64,000 nucleotides of DNA from Rhodospirillaceae bacterium (GTDB lineage: Bacteria; Pseudomonadota; Alphaproteobacteria; GCA-2731375). The notes beneath the pieces were generated by a model that was not told the origin of the DNA, searched no databases, and saw only the letters and a program-made list of their open reading frames with translations. The stretch spans positions 62,001 through 126,000 of the forward strand of contig JABJKS010000051.1 of the NCBI GenBank assembly GCA_018660265.1, read 5' to 3'. The translations under genes and the position numbers were made by a program. Position 1 is the stretch's first letter; the number at the start of each line of letters is the position of its first letter. Positions 52,860 to 62,438 of this stretch are shown piece after piece.

Positions 52860-55800
52860 CTACCAAGCATCGACCGAGGGGCGTTTTTTGCCGTCCCCCC
52901 TGGTTTTGGGTCTGATGGATTTCAGGCAATTGATCAACCAATGGCGGCTTTCCGCCGGGTCAATGGTGTCATCGATACCGAAATAAGACGCATAATTTAG
53001 TGCCTTGGCGCCTTCATAGGCTTCATCGACCATTTTCTGATATGTCTCCAACCGCTCCTCGGGATCCTCGATGGCGGCCAGATCGTTACGATAGCCCAGT
53101 TTCACCGCACCTTCGATGCCCATGCCATAGAATTCTCCTGTCGGCCAGGCCACGGTGAAGTAAGCCGCTTTGTATGATCCTCCCGCCATGGCAATGGCAC
53201 CAAGGCCATAACCTTTGCGCAAGACGATAGTGAAAAACGGCACGGATAGATTGGCCCCGATCAGGAACATCCGCGATGAATGCCGGACCAGGGCAGTCTT
53301 CTCTATCTCCGGCCCGACCATGATGCCCGGCGTGTCACACAGGTTCAGCAGGGGAATGTCGAAGGCATCGCACAGCTGCATAAAGCGGGCCGCCTTGTCG
53401 GATGCATCCGCATCGATGGCCCCGCCCAGATGTTTCGGATTATTGGCCAGTACACCTACCGGCCGCCCTTCAACCCGGATCAGACAGGTCACTGCGCCAA
53501 AACCGAAGCCGGGCCGCAGCTCCAACACGCTGTCGACATCCGCAAGGGTTTCGATGACTTCCCGGATTTCGTAAACGCGCAACCGGTTCTCCGGCACAAT
53601 GCGGCGCATCAGGCGTTGATCGGGCGCTTCCCATTCAGTGATGGGTCCTTGGAAGTAGGAGAGATATTTCTTCGCCACATCGATGGCTTCCGCTTCGTCC
53701 TCAACCAGAATATCGACGACACCGGCGGGGACCTGAATGCTCATCGGGCCAATTTCTTCCGGTGCAAAGACTCCCAAACCGCCGCCTTCAATCATCGCCG
53801 GGCCACCCATGCCGATGTTGGCATCCTTGGTCGCGATGATGACATCGCAACAGCCCAGCAATGACGCATTGCCGGCAAAGCAGCGCCCCGTGGTAATGCC
53901 CACCATGGGTACCAACGCGGACAGTTGGGCAAAGCGCGAAAAGGTCCGGCTGCCGTCACCCCCCGTGCGGTCCGTATCACCGGGCCGCCCGCCGCCGCCT
54001 TCGGCAAACAGTACAAAAGGCAAGCGGCCTTCTTCGGCCAGATCGATGATACGATCCGTTTTACGGTGGTTTTGCACACCTTGGGTGCCGGCAAAAACCG
54101 TGTAGTCATAGAACATGATGGCGCAACGATTTTCAGGTTCGTCAAACAAATCATCGTTGACGGCGGCTATTGCCGTGATCAGGCCATCAGCGGGGCTTTT
54201 GTCGATCAGGGTGGCGACGTCATGACGTTGCCGTTGGGCGGCCAATACCAGGGGCGCGTATTCAACAAATGTCTCCATATTGCACAGGGCGGCAATGTTC
54301 TCCCGCGCCGTACGCTGGCCCTTGTCGTGACGCCGTGCCGTGGCCTTGGGGCGGCCCGCATCGCTGTGCAGAAAGCGACGATCGAGAACCTCGGCCAGAT
54401 CAGGGCGGATTTCATCCAGGTCGATTTCCGCCACCACGTCGGTTTCCGGGGCGGCAACATCACCTTCTTCAATAAATGCCAGGGGTGCGCCGTCATAGAT
54501 CGTGTCGCCGACCGAGACGGCGATGGCGCGGACAAAACCACTGATATCTGCCGGGATCACATGTTCCATCTTCATGGATTCCATGACCAATAATGGCGCG
54601 CCTTTGGTGACCCCGTCATCGACATCCACATTGATGGCGACAATGGTGCCTTGCAAGGGGGAGAGGACGGGCACGGACCCATCCGGTCCCAGCATGGCTG
54701 TACTGGTCGGGCTGGCCACGGATGGCACTGTTGCGGTGTCTGCGGTCGCGCCTGATTGCCCGAAACTCAGCACGGCCAGGGGATCATTGTTGGCAACTTG
54801 TGCGCCGGCTAATTGACGCTCTGCCACAGGCGTTGCCGTCAGATAACCTGTCTTGTGTGGATCCCCATCAATTAACTCGGCAACATGTTCATCGATGAAC
54901 TGGGTGTACAAATCGCCCTTTGTAATGGCCTCATGCTGCAACAGGTTTTGCAGAAAGCCGATATTGTTGGCCACGCCTTCAATGCGGAATTCACACAGTG
55001 CGCGATAGCAGGCCTTGATCGCCGCGCTATAGCCTTCATCGCTGTGCGTGATGACCTTGGCCAGCAGGGAATCGAACCTTGGCGTGGTGGTGTAACCCGC
55101 ATAGCCAAAGGTGTCCGTGCGGATGCCCGGCCCCGTCGGCGGATCAAAGGCGGTCAGTTGCCCACCCGCCGGCATGGCCGCCCCCGTGGCATCCATGCGT
55201 TCCATATTGACCCGCGCCTGCACGGCAGTGCCGCGCATTTCCGGCCCAGCCTCAGGTATGGCCAAGTCATCCAGACTGGCACCCGCGGCAATACGCAGTT
55301 GCGCCCGCACCAGATCGACGCCGGTCACTTCCTCTGTGACGGTGTGTTCCACTTGAAGGCGGGGGTTGGCCTCCATAAAGACGAAATCGCCACGCGCGCT
55401 ATCGACCAGGAATTCGAAGGTCCCCAAATTGGTATATTCCAAGGCCTGGGCCAGAGTGACGGCGGCATCCAAAATGGCTGTGCGCAGATCTTTATCCAGG
55501 CCCGGCGCAGGAGCGATTTCGAGAATTTTCTGATGCCGCCGCTGAATAGAGCAATCCCGTTCACCCAGATGACGCACGTTACCTGCCGCATCGCCGATAA
55601 TTTGAACCTCAATATGCCGGGCACGGGGAAGATAACGCTCCACATAAAGCGAGCCGTCGCCAAAGGCGGCTGCCGCTTCCGAGGCGGCGCGGGTAACCGC
55701 CGCCTCCAGATCGTCCCCTGCACCGACCACACGGACACCACGGCCACCGCCACCTGATACGGCTTTGATAATCAAGGCTCCCCCTTGCAGCTCGTCGCGA

Positions 55801-56237
55801 AAGGCCTGGGCACCCGCCAGATCCACCGCTTCCATCGATCCCGACAGCACGGGTATGCCAGCCTGGGCCGCCAAATTTCGGGCCTTGACCTTATCGCCAA
55901 GTTTCTCCAACACATCAGGACTGGGCCCAACAAAACAAAGGCCGGCGTCTTCGCAAGCACGGGCAAAGGCGGCGTTCTCACTCAAAAAGCCATAGCCCGG
56001 ATGAACCCCGTCGCAACCCGTCGCCTTTGCCGCGGCAATGACGAGGTCAATGTCCAGATAGCTTTGCGCACCGACGCCCGCCAGGGAGTGGGCCTTGTCC
56101 GCGCGAAAGACATGCAGGCTTTGGGCGTCGTCTTCGGAATAAATAGCAACAGTGGGAATATCCAGGGCAGCTGCGGCACGTTGCACGCGAATGGCAATTT
56201 CGCCGCGATTGGCGATCAGCAATTTGGTAATGGACAT
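52860..56237 (-). CDS. Single-chain acyl-CoA carboxylase (BC-BCCP-CT)
   Basis: Biotin enzyme with all three activities in one chain of 1125 residues from ATG 56237 (MSITKLLIANRGEIAIRVQR). Biotin carboxylase occupies about 1-450 (SGGGGRGVRVVG ATP loop, ERDCSIQRRHQKILEIAPAPGL), the biotinyl domain about 530-600 with the biotinylated lysine in VMESMKMEH (K556), and carboxyltransferase about 640-1125 (GGDGSRTFSRFAQLSALVP, LCDTPGIMVGPEIE). Most bacteria use separate subunits; this layout matches single-chain long-chain acyl-CoA carboxylases. Substrate could be acetyl-, propionyl- or longer acyl-CoA. SDR gene is downstream, 63 bp away. Confidence 0.92.
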   Translation of the reverse strand: MSITKLLIANRGEIAIRVQRAAAALDIPTVAIYSEDDAQSLHVFRADKAHSLAGVGAQSYLDIDLVIAAAKATGCDGVHPGYGFLSENAAFARACEDAGLCFVGPSPDVLEKLGDKVKARNLAAQAGIPVLSGSMEAVDLAGAQAFRDELQGGALIIKAVSGGGGRGVRVVGAGDDLEAAVTRAASEAAAAFGDGSLYVERYLPRARHIEVQIIGDAAGNVRHLGERDCSIQRRHQKILEIAPAPGLDKDLRTAILDAAVTLAQALEYTNLGTFEFLVDSARGDFVFMEANPRLQVEHTVTEEVTGVDLVRAQLRIAAGASLDDLAIPEAGPEMRGTAVQARVNMERMDATGAAMPAGGQLTAFDPPTGPGIRTDTFGYAGYTTTPRFDSLLAKVITHSDEGYSAAIKACYRALCEFRIEGVANNIGFLQNLLQHEAITKGDLYTQFIDEHVAELIDGDPHKTGYLTATPVAERQLAGAQVANNDPLAVLSFGQSGATADTATVPSVASPTSTAMLGPDGSVPVLSPLQGTIVAINVDVDDGVTKGAPLLVMESMKMEHVIPADISGFVRAIAVSVGDTIYDGAPLAFIEEGDVAAPETDVVAEIDLDEIRPDLAEVLDRRFLHSDAGRPKATARRHDKGQRTARENIAALCNMETFVEYAPLVLAAQRQRHDVATLIDKSPADGLITAIAAVNDDLFDEPENRCAIMFYDYTVFAGTQGVQNHRKTDRIIDLAEEGRLPFVLFAEGGGGRPGDTDRTGGDGSRTFSRFAQLSALVPMVGITTGRCFAGNASLLGCCDVIIATKDANIGMGGPAMIEGGGLGVFAPEEIGPMSIQVPAGVVDILVEDEAEAIDVAKKYLSYFQGPITEWEAPDQRLMRRIVPENRLRVYEIREVIETLADVDSVLELRPGFGFGAVTCLIRVEGRPVGVLANNPKHLGGAIDADASDKAARFMQLCDAFDIPLLNLCDTPGIMVGPEIEKTALVRHSSRMFLIGANLSVPFFTIVLRKGYGLGAIAMAGGSYKAAYFTVAWPTGEFYGMGIEGAVKLGYRNDLAAIEDPEERLETYQKMVDEAYEGAKALNYASYFGIDDTIDPAESRHWLINCLKSIRPKTRGDGKKRPSVDAW

Positions 56238-56365
56238 GGGATCTCTCAACATCGGATGGGAAACCCATTATAGCGCGGATATCCGTAGATTTAGGGAAAT
56301 ATTAAGCATCTTTCGTTACAGGTTGTTGACCATAATGGATTTTATATAGGCAACGGATAACGGTT

Positions 56366-57049
56366 TTGAGGGCGCGGACAAAACTCCTGCTGTCGACCTT
56401 TCTGGTCGGCCTATTGCTGTTGCCTGAAATGCCGGCAGGGCCACAGGCGCGGGATATGCGCATTGGCGGCGTGACCCGGATCAGGGCCTCCGTCTCCGGT
56501 CAACTGGATGGCGAGCGCCGAAAGCTGGAGCGGAACCTGCCGATCTTCCAAAAAGAAAAGATCATCACCGGATCCGATGCCCGTGCGGTATTGCGCTTTC
56601 GTGACGGCAGTGTGTTGAGAATTGGTGCCAACGCAAAAGTGGTCCTGGACCATTTCGTCTATAAAGGCACAGGCGGCGTCATCACCTTGTTGAAGGGCGC
56701 TATACGATTTACCTCCGGCAAGATGGGACGGCCCGGCCTGCGTTTTAAATCGCCGGTGGCAACCATCGGCATTCGGGGTACGGATTTCTGGTTGGGGGAA
56801 ACGGACGACGGCTATGGGGTTCTGTTGCTTCAGGGTGCGATTACGGTCAGCAACAGTGCCGGGCACGTGGTTCTGGACAGCCCTGCCGAAGGGACTTTGG
56901 TAGCTTCTGCCTCCACGGCACCAACCGAACCTGAGAAATGGTCCGGTGGCCAGCAAAAGACGGCACTGGGCGGGGTGACTATCACGCCGGGGCCGTTGTG
57001 CGCTATCCTGCACAAATTGGGCAAGTGGAGCTTTGGTTCCTGCTCGTGA
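56366..57049 (+). CDS. FecR-domain secreted protein
   Basis: 227 residues with an N-terminal signal (KLLLSTFLVGLLLLPEMPAG) and a FecR/DUF4880-type periplasmic domain: LFQKEKIITGSDARAVLRFRDGSVLRIGANAK and PVATIGIRGTDFWLGE. In most bacteria FecR works with an ECF sigma factor, but none is adjacent, and there is no cytoplasmic N-terminal part, so it is not a classic anti-sigma regulator. TTG start at 56366; no ATG is available. Function unknown. The TauD copy 2 gene follows. Confidence 0.8.
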   Translation: MRARTKLLLSTFLVGLLLLPEMPAGPQARDMRIGGVTRIRASVSGQLDGERRKLERNLPIFQKEKIITGSDARAVLRFRDGSVLRIGANAKVVLDHFVYKGTGGVITLLKGAIRFTSGKMGRPGLRFKSPVATIGIRGTDFWLGETDDGYGVLLLQGAITVSNSAGHVVLDSPAEGTLVASASTAPTEPEKWSGGQQKTALGGVTITPGPLCAILHKLGKWSFGSCS

Positions 57050-57074
57050 TTTTACTTTGTGCGTGGACCTTAAG

Positions 57075-58121
57075 ATGCTGACCCTGCCTACCAAACAGAC
57101 GCTTCCCGCCGCCTGGACAGCTGCCGATTTCGCCGAGGGATCGCGGCAATGGCTCCGCACCTTAAGCGTTGATGAGATTACCGAGCTTGAGGCCGCCGCA
57201 AAAAGCTGCCTCGATAAGGGTTTGGCAATTGCCCAGATCACAAAGGAAAACTTTGCGCTGCCAGCCCTGGCGGCGCAGCTTGGCCATCTGAAGGAATGTC
57301 TGCTGCAAGGCATTGGCTTTGGTGTCCTGCGTGGCCTGCCTGTCGGGCAATACGATCGCCAGACGGCAGCGGCAATATTCTATGGCGTTGGGGCCCATCT
57401 TGGTCATGCGCGCTCGCAAAACGGGGCAGGGCATTTGCTGGGCCATGTGCGCGATATCGGCGCAAACAGCGAGGACACCAGCGTCCGCATCTATCAAACG
57501 TCGGAACGGCAATCCTTTCATACGGACAGTTGCGATGTGGTTGGGTTGCTATGTCTGAAGACAGCGAAGAGAGGCGGCGAAACTTTGCTGGTCAGTGCCG
57601 TCACGATCTTCAACGAGATGCTGGTGCGGCGGCCTGATTTACTGCCCCCCCTGTTTGAAGCCCTGGCAACGGATCGCCGCGGTGAAGTGGATACGGGGCA
57701 AAAGCCTTATTTTCAGATACCCGTCTTCAATTGGCATGCAGGCTATCTGTCTTCCATCTATCAACGCCAGTACATCGATAGCGCCCAACGTTTCGCGGAC
57801 GCCCCGCGTCTGAGCCAGCGTCATGTTGAAGCGTTGGATTTATTTGATGATCTGGCCAATGATCCCCGCCTGCAAGTGCGGATGCAGCTGGAACCGGGCG
57901 ATATGCAATTCGTCCATAACCATACCCTGTTGCATGACCGCACGGGTTTTGAGGACTATCCCGAGCCTGGTCAACGTCGGCATCTTTTACGCCTGTGGCT
58001 GTCTTCACCAGGCGACCGCCCCTTGCCTGAATGTTTCGCGGAACGTTTTGGCAGTGTCGAAATCGGCAACCGTGGCGGCGTTTTCGTGCCCAGCACCCAG
58101 CTGCATGCGCCCCTGGATTAG
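57075..58121 (+). CDS. TauD/TfdA-family 2-oxoglutarate dioxygenase (copy 2)
   Basis: 348 residues from ATG 57075 (MLTLPTKQTLPAAWTAADF). Iron ligands H149 and D151 in SFHTDSCDVV and H287 in LLHDRTGF, with arginine two residues on. Clearly a paralog of the gene at 23.4 kb: both share the RIYQT(T/S)ERQ..HTDSCD block and AMFYG(I/V)G-like loops. Different neighbours (FecR protein before, ChaC after) suggest separate roles. Substrate unknown. Confidence 0.87.
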   Translation: MLTLPTKQTLPAAWTAADFAEGSRQWLRTLSVDEITELEAAAKSCLDKGLAIAQITKENFALPALAAQLGHLKECLLQGIGFGVLRGLPVGQYDRQTAAAIFYGVGAHLGHARSQNGAGHLLGHVRDIGANSEDTSVRIYQTSERQSFHTDSCDVVGLLCLKTAKRGGETLLVSAVTIFNEMLVRRPDLLPPLFEALATDRRGEVDTGQKPYFQIPVFNWHAGYLSSIYQRQYIDSAQRFADAPRLSQRHVEALDLFDDLANDPRLQVRMQLEPGDMQFVHNHTLLHDRTGFEDYPEPGQRRHLLRLWLSSPGDRPLPECFAERFGSVEIGNRGGVFVPSTQLHAPLD

Positions 58122-58129
58122 GCGGGACC

Positions 58130-58747
58130 ATGCGGCGTTTTAAGGAACTGTTTCAGCCTTTGAGCGCGGCAGCGCGGGAACAGTCCTGCCGGGACGCCTT
58201 GGCGGGCCGGCCTGAGCCTTTGGGGAATCTTTGGATATTCGGCTATGGCAGTCTGATGTGGGATGCGCCCTTTCCCCATGCGGAGGTGGTGCCTGTTCAG
58301 CTTTTGAAATGGCATCGGGCCATGTCTATATGGACCGCCCTGGCGCGTGGCACACCCGATTGTCCCGGCCTGTCCCTGGGCCTGCTTCCGGGTGGGGTTT
58401 GTGATGGTGTGGCGTTTCGAATAGCCAAGGCTGATCAGGCCCAGGCACTGCCCATCATATGGGAGCGGGAGATGTGGACGGATACCTATCGGCCGACCTG
58501 GGTTTCCGTCGATATTGACGGTGTCGAACGTTCCGCGCTGACTTTCACCACCAATCTGGACAGTGGCCAATATGCAGCCGGTCTAGGACAGGACCAGATC
58601 ATCGAACATATCGCCCTGGCCCATGGGGAGCGCGGGCCCTGCCGTGACTATCTTACGAATGTGGTCGCGGAACTAGATGCCCTGGGTATTACAGATCGCT
58701 ATCTGACGGAGCTGGCACAAGCGGTTGCCGCGCGACCAAAAGCTTGA
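58130..58747 (+). CDS. ChaC-like gamma-glutamylcyclotransferase
   Basis: 205 residues from ATG 58130 (MRRFKELFQPLSAAARE), 8 bp after the TauD copy 2 stop. Seen: LWIFGYGSLMWDAPFPHAE, the substrate-binding signature of the ChaC branch, and ALARGTPDCPGLSLGLLPGG. ChaC enzymes split the gamma-glutamyl bond of glutathione, giving 5-oxoproline. The 3' end overlaps the convergent methyltransferase by 59 bp. Confidence 0.88.
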   Translation: MRRFKELFQPLSAAAREQSCRDALAGRPEPLGNLWIFGYGSLMWDAPFPHAEVVPVQLLKWHRAMSIWTALARGTPDCPGLSLGLLPGGVCDGVAFRIAKADQAQALPIIWEREMWTDTYRPTWVSVDIDGVERSALTFTTNLDSGQYAAGLGQDQIIEHIALAHGERGPCRDYLTNVVAELDALGITDRYLTELAQAVAARPKA

Positions 58748-59333
58748 TGGTGTCGGCGTGCAGGAAACGCCGCGCCACCAATTGCAATCCGGTTGTGGCG
58801 AGGTATTGCTCTGTCTCGCGATCAAAGGCGGCACCATAGGCAAAGCGGATCCAAGGGGCCCACAACTTCATGACGGCACGGCGTATCGGGTTCGCCGAAA
58901 TTGCGTATTCCAGAATACGGATTTCCCCCTCCGGCTTGCAGATGCGGGCCAATTCACGGAGGGCGGGCAGTTGCAAATCAGGCGGCAGCACGCAGAACAG
59001 GAAGGTGGAGACAACGGCATCGAAAGTATCGTCGGCAAAAGGCGTGGCGATAATATTGCCTTCGACCAGATGAACTGCCGTGCCGGTCTTTCGCCGCCGC
59101 ACTGCTGCGCGCGCCAGCATGGCAGGGCTTAGGTCAAGGCCGACCATTTCCACGCCGGCTGGGTAATAATCCATGTTCCGGCCGGTTCCGATGCCGGCAT
59201 CAAGAATGCGGCAGCATTCATCCAGGCCCGACCAGATTGTCGGCCGCAGGGGGCGGTACCGCAGGTATTCGAATGGCAGGTCGAGAATGTCGTAAGTCCG
59301 GGCAATGTGGCTGTATTTGCGTTGCCCCGCCAT
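58689..59333 (-). CDS. Class I SAM-dependent methyltransferase
   Basis: 214 residues. Seen: KYSHIARTYDILDLPFEYLRYRPLR, SAM motif I ILDAGIGTGRNMDYY, and post-I VGLDLSPAMLARA and the DDTFDAVVSTFLFCVLPP motif. It resembles UbiE/phospholipid N-methyltransferase-type enzymes; methyl acceptor unknown. Last gene of a leftward operon that runs from 62.4 kb, overlapping ChaC at its 3' end by 59 bp. Confidence 0.87.
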   Translation of the reverse strand: MAGQRKYSHIARTYDILDLPFEYLRYRPLRPTIWSGLDECCRILDAGIGTGRNMDYYPAGVEMVGLDLSPAMLARAAVRRRKTGTAVHLVEGNIIATPFADDTFDAVVSTFLFCVLPPDLQLPALRELARICKPEGEIRILEYAISANPIRRAVMKLWAPWIRFAYGAAFDRETEQYLATTGLQLVARRFLHADTIKLLVARQPLVPAPSDSDL

Positions 59334-59351
59334 GGCGCGCCGTAACCTGTA

Positions 59352-59735
59352 TCAACCTTTGGCGCTGTGGCAGACAGCCTGAATTTTGTTGCCGTCCGGG
59401 TCCCGCACATAGGCACCGTAGTAATTGGCGTGATAGTGGGGGCGTAGTCCGGGCGCGCCTTCATCGCTGCCGCCATTGTCCAAGGCTGCGGCATGAAACG
59501 CGTCGACGGCGGCACGGTTGGGGGCCAGGAAGGCCACGTGATTACCGTTGCCTGGGCTGGCGGTGGCTTTGTCGAAAGGTGAAAGAAGCCAGAATTGATT
59601 GCTGTTGGCCGCACCATATGCGGCATGGCTATCACCGCTGATAAAGCGGGCCTGTCCCAACGCACCTAAAACGGTATCGTAAAAGGCGCGCGCCCGATCA
59701 AAGTCATTTGTGCCAACGGTGACATGGCTGAACAT
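59352..59735 (-). CDS. VOC/glyoxalase family protein
   Basis: 127-residue vicinal-oxygen-chelate fold protein: MFSHVTVGTNDFDRARAFYDTVLGAL opening, HVAFLAPNRAAVDAFHAAAL and AYVRDPDGNKIQAVCH. The likely metal residues are H4, H70-type and the final glutamate-like position, here Q in NKIQAV, where glyoxalases have Glu. It lies between metY and the methyltransferase in the same operon. Function not assignable. Confidence 0.82.
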   Translation of the reverse strand: MFSHVTVGTNDFDRARAFYDTVLGALGQARFISGDSHAAYGAANSNQFWLLSPFDKATASPGNGNHVAFLAPNRAAVDAFHAAALDNGGSDEGAPGLRPHYHANYYGAYVRDPDGNKIQAVCHSAKG

Positions 59736-59751
59736 TTCTGGGCTTATCCTT

Positions 59752-61056
59752 CTAAGTTATCGCGAGGGCCTGTTCCAGATCGGCGATGATATCCTCAACG
59801 CTTTCAATTCCGATGGACAGACGGATCACGTCTGCACCGGCACCGGCGGCTTCCTGTTGTTCCGGGGTTAATTGTCGATGGGTGGTAGAGGCCGGATGAA
59901 TGATCAGGCTGCGTGTATCGCCGACATTGGCAAGGTGGGAGAATATTTCTACGCCGTTGACCACGGCTTCACCGGCAGCAAAACCGCCCTTCACACCGAA
60001 GGTAAAGACCGCGCCGGCCCCTTTCGGCAGGTACTTTTTGGCCAGATCGTAATAGGGGCTGGATGGCAGACCGGCATAGGATGTCCAGGCGACCTTTGGA
60101 TGACTATCAAGATATTCCGCAACCTTTTGCGCATTGATGCAATGGCGTTCCATGCGCAGGGGCAGGGTCTCCACCCCCTGTAGTAAGTTCCAGGCACTTT
60201 GTGCTGACAGGGTCGGACCGAAATCCCGCAGGGCTACAGCGCGCATTTTCATGGAGAAGCCGAAATCGCCAAATGTTTCGGCGAACGTCAGGCCGTGATA
60301 GCCAGGGTCAGGCTTCGTCAGGGAAGCGAATTTGTCGTTCTGGTACCAATCGAAGTGTCCGGACTCGGCCACGACGCCGCCCATGGTATTGCCGTGACCG
60401 CCAATGTATTTGGTCGCGGAATGGACCACGATATCCGCGCCCCACTCAAAAGGCCGGCACAAATATGGACTGGCCAAGGTATTATCGACGATTAGGGGCA
60501 CGCCCCATTCATGGGCAATATCCGCCAGGGCGCGCAGGTCCAGAACCACGCCACCGGGATTAGCCAGGATTTCGCAAAAGACGAATTTGATCTTGTCCGT
60601 CATGGCGGCCCGCAATTGCGCCGGGTCTGTCATGTCGACGAAATTGCATTGCCAACCCAGTTTGGCGAACGAGACACCGAATTGCGTGATGGAACCGCCA
60701 TATAGGTTTTTCGAGGCGATGAATTCATCGCCGGTTTCCAGCAATGTCGCCCCGATCAGAAACTGCGCGGCGTGGCCAGAGGCGCAGGCCACCGCGCCGC
60801 GACCGCCCTCCAGGGCACAGACCCGCTCCTCCAGAACCGAGACTGTGGGGTTCGTCAGGCGGGAATATATAAAGCCAAAGGTTTGCAGGTTGAATAATTC
60901 CGCGGCGTGCTCTGCATCCTGAAAAACAAACGCGTTGCTTTGAAAAATCGGTGTGGTGCGCGCACCCGTGGTCGGGTCGGGGCGGGCGCCTGCATGGACC
61001 GCCAGGGTTTCAAAGCCGTATTGGCTTGCGTTCGAATTGCCTTGATTATCGTTCAT
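59752..61056 (-). CDS. metY: O-acetylhomoserine sulfhydrylase / aminocarboxypropyltransferase
   Basis: PLP enzyme of the Cys/Met metabolism family, 434 residues; makes homocysteine from O-acetylhomoserine and sulfide. Seen: GFETLAVHAGARPDPTTGART, FIYSRLTNPTV, PLP lysine in VVHSATKYIGGHGNTMGG, and a C-terminal LIIHPASTTHRQLTPEQQ, which is typical of MetY. The start overlaps the CoA-binding gene stop by 4 nt (ATGA), so the genes are co-translated. Sulfur assimilation fits the SulP and TauD genes elsewhere in the window. Confidence 0.92.
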   Translation of the reverse strand: MNDNQGNSNASQYGFETLAVHAGARPDPTTGARTTPIFQSNAFVFQDAEHAAELFNLQTFGFIYSRLTNPTVSVLEERVCALEGGRGAVACASGHAAQFLIGATLLETGDEFIASKNLYGGSITQFGVSFAKLGWQCNFVDMTDPAQLRAAMTDKIKFVFCEILANPGGVVLDLRALADIAHEWGVPLIVDNTLASPYLCRPFEWGADIVVHSATKYIGGHGNTMGGVVAESGHFDWYQNDKFASLTKPDPGYHGLTFAETFGDFGFSMKMRAVALRDFGPTLSAQSAWNLLQGVETLPLRMERHCINAQKVAEYLDSHPKVAWTSYAGLPSSPYYDLAKKYLPKGAGAVFTFGVKGGFAAGEAVVNGVEIFSHLANVGDTRSLIIHPASTTHRQLTPEQQEAAGAGADVIRLSIGIESVEDIIADLEQALAIT

Positions 61057-61586
61057 GCTCTTGGCGCCTTCAAAACTTTCGAGGTTACGATGCCGGAGTT
61101 AATGCCACTCCATGACAATTCACCGGATAGGCGGGCAAATTCGATTTTCGGACAGCGGTCCATAATTACCTGAACGCCTGCGTCCTCAACTTTTATTGCA
61201 GCTTCATCATTGCGAATGCCAAGTTGCAGCCATAGAAACTTGATCTGCTTTTCCTCTGCCAGTGCAATGGTCTCTTCGGCAATTCCCGCTACCGCTTCGT
61301 TGGCGCGGAAGACATCGACCATATCAATATTGCCCGGTATATCCGCCAGACTGGCATAGCACATTTCGCCCAAAATCTCCGTGCCAGCGCGTCCGGGATT
61401 AACCGGAATGACCCGATAACCCCGCCGTTGCAGATATTTCATGGCGAAAAAGCTGGGTCGTTTCCAGTCCGCGCTGGCCCCAACCATGGCAATCGTGCGC
61501 ACATTGGACAGGACATTGCGCAGGGTGGCATCGGTGTAGTGCAATTGTTCGGTCATTACAGCATCCATAATAAGATTAGCGGTCAC
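61053..61586 (-). CDS. CoA-binding (YccU-like) protein
   Basis: 177 residues from the GTG at 61586; ATGs at 61568 and 61556 are alternatives, the last one (MTEQLHYTDATLRNVL) giving 167. Rossmann-like CoA-binding fold: IAMVGASADWKRPSFFAMKYLQRRGYRVIPVNP is the signature. Function in the family is unknown. Overlaps the enoyl-CoA hydratase stop by up to 11 bp and ends in ATGA with metY, so the three are coupled. Confidence 0.85.
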   Translation of the reverse strand: MTANLIMDAVMTEQLHYTDATLRNVLSNVRTIAMVGASADWKRPSFFAMKYLQRRGYRVIPVNPGRAGTEILGEMCYASLADIPGNIDMVDVFRANEAVAGIAEETIALAEEKQIKFLWLQLGIRNDEAAIKVEDAGVQVIMDRCPKIEFARLSGELSWSGINSGIVTSKVLKAPRA

Positions 61587-62382
61587 GCCAGACCGGCTCC
61601 CGCTTTTCGATAAACGCGGTCATGCCTTCATGGGCATCTTCAGCCAGCATGTTTTGAACCATCACTTCTGCGGCCATGACATAGGCCTGTTCAAGGTCCA
61701 TGTCCTGCTGGCGATAGAAGGCTTCTTTGCCAACGCGCAGGGTGTAGCTGGACTTCCGGGCAATCAGTTCGGCAAAATCCATCACTGTGCTATCCAATGC
61801 CGCGTTTGGCACATGACGGTTGATCAGGCCAAAGCGATAGGCGGTTGGGGCATCCATGGCCTCACCCGTCAACAGCATTTCCATGGCGTGCTTGCGGGCT
61901 ACATTGCGGCCCAGGGCAACCATGGGGGTGGAACAAAACAAACCAATGTTGACGCCGGGCGTGGCAAAACGGGTTTCATTATCGGCCACCGCCAAATCAC
62001 AACTGGCGACCAACTGACAGCCCGCGGCAGAGGCGACACCGTGAACCTTGGCAATGACGGGTTTGGGAGAATGCACGACGGACAGCATAAGTTGGCTGCA
62101 TTGCGCCATCAGCGCGCGCCGTGCCTCGACCGTTTCAAACGAGGTTACTTCGCGCAGGTCATGGCCGGCGCAAAATCCCCGTCCGGCACCTTCGATGATC
62201 ACCACGCGTACGGCTTCATCTTTTGCGATGGTATCGAGTTCGTCCTGCAGAGCGGTCATCAAATGGCTGGAAAGCGCGTTGAAGGCCTTTGGTCGGTTCA
62301 AGGTCAGATGTGCGATGCCGTTGCCGCGGTCTTGCCGCAGCAATAGGGCATCATCTTGTTCATCCACCGACATTTCAGTCAT
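61576..62382 (-). CDS. Enoyl-CoA hydratase (ECHDC3-like)
   Basis: Crotonase-fold protein of 268 residues. Seen: VVIIEGAGRGFCAGHDLREV and HSPKPVIAKVHGVASAAGCQLVASCDLAVA, with the oxyanion glycines, plus MEMLLTGEAMDAPTAYRFGLINRHVP. Closest in form to the ECHDC3-type hydratases, whose substrates are uncertain. First gene of the leftward operon with the CoA-binding protein and metY; AAGGAA precedes the ATG. Confidence 0.86.
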   Translation of the reverse strand: MTEMSVDEQDDALLLRQDRGNGIAHLTLNRPKAFNALSSHLMTALQDELDTIAKDEAVRVVIIEGAGRGFCAGHDLREVTSFETVEARRALMAQCSQLMLSVVHSPKPVIAKVHGVASAAGCQLVASCDLAVADNETRFATPGVNIGLFCSTPMVALGRNVARKHAMEMLLTGEAMDAPTAYRFGLINRHVPNAALDSTVMDFAELIARKSSYTLRVGKEAFYRQQDMDLEQAYVMAAEVMVQNMLAEDAHEGMTAFIEKREPVWRDR

Positions 62383-62438
62383 CTTAACCAGGTTCCTTAA
62401 ACGATATCTCGGCTTTTATAGCCGACTTGCCGAGAATT

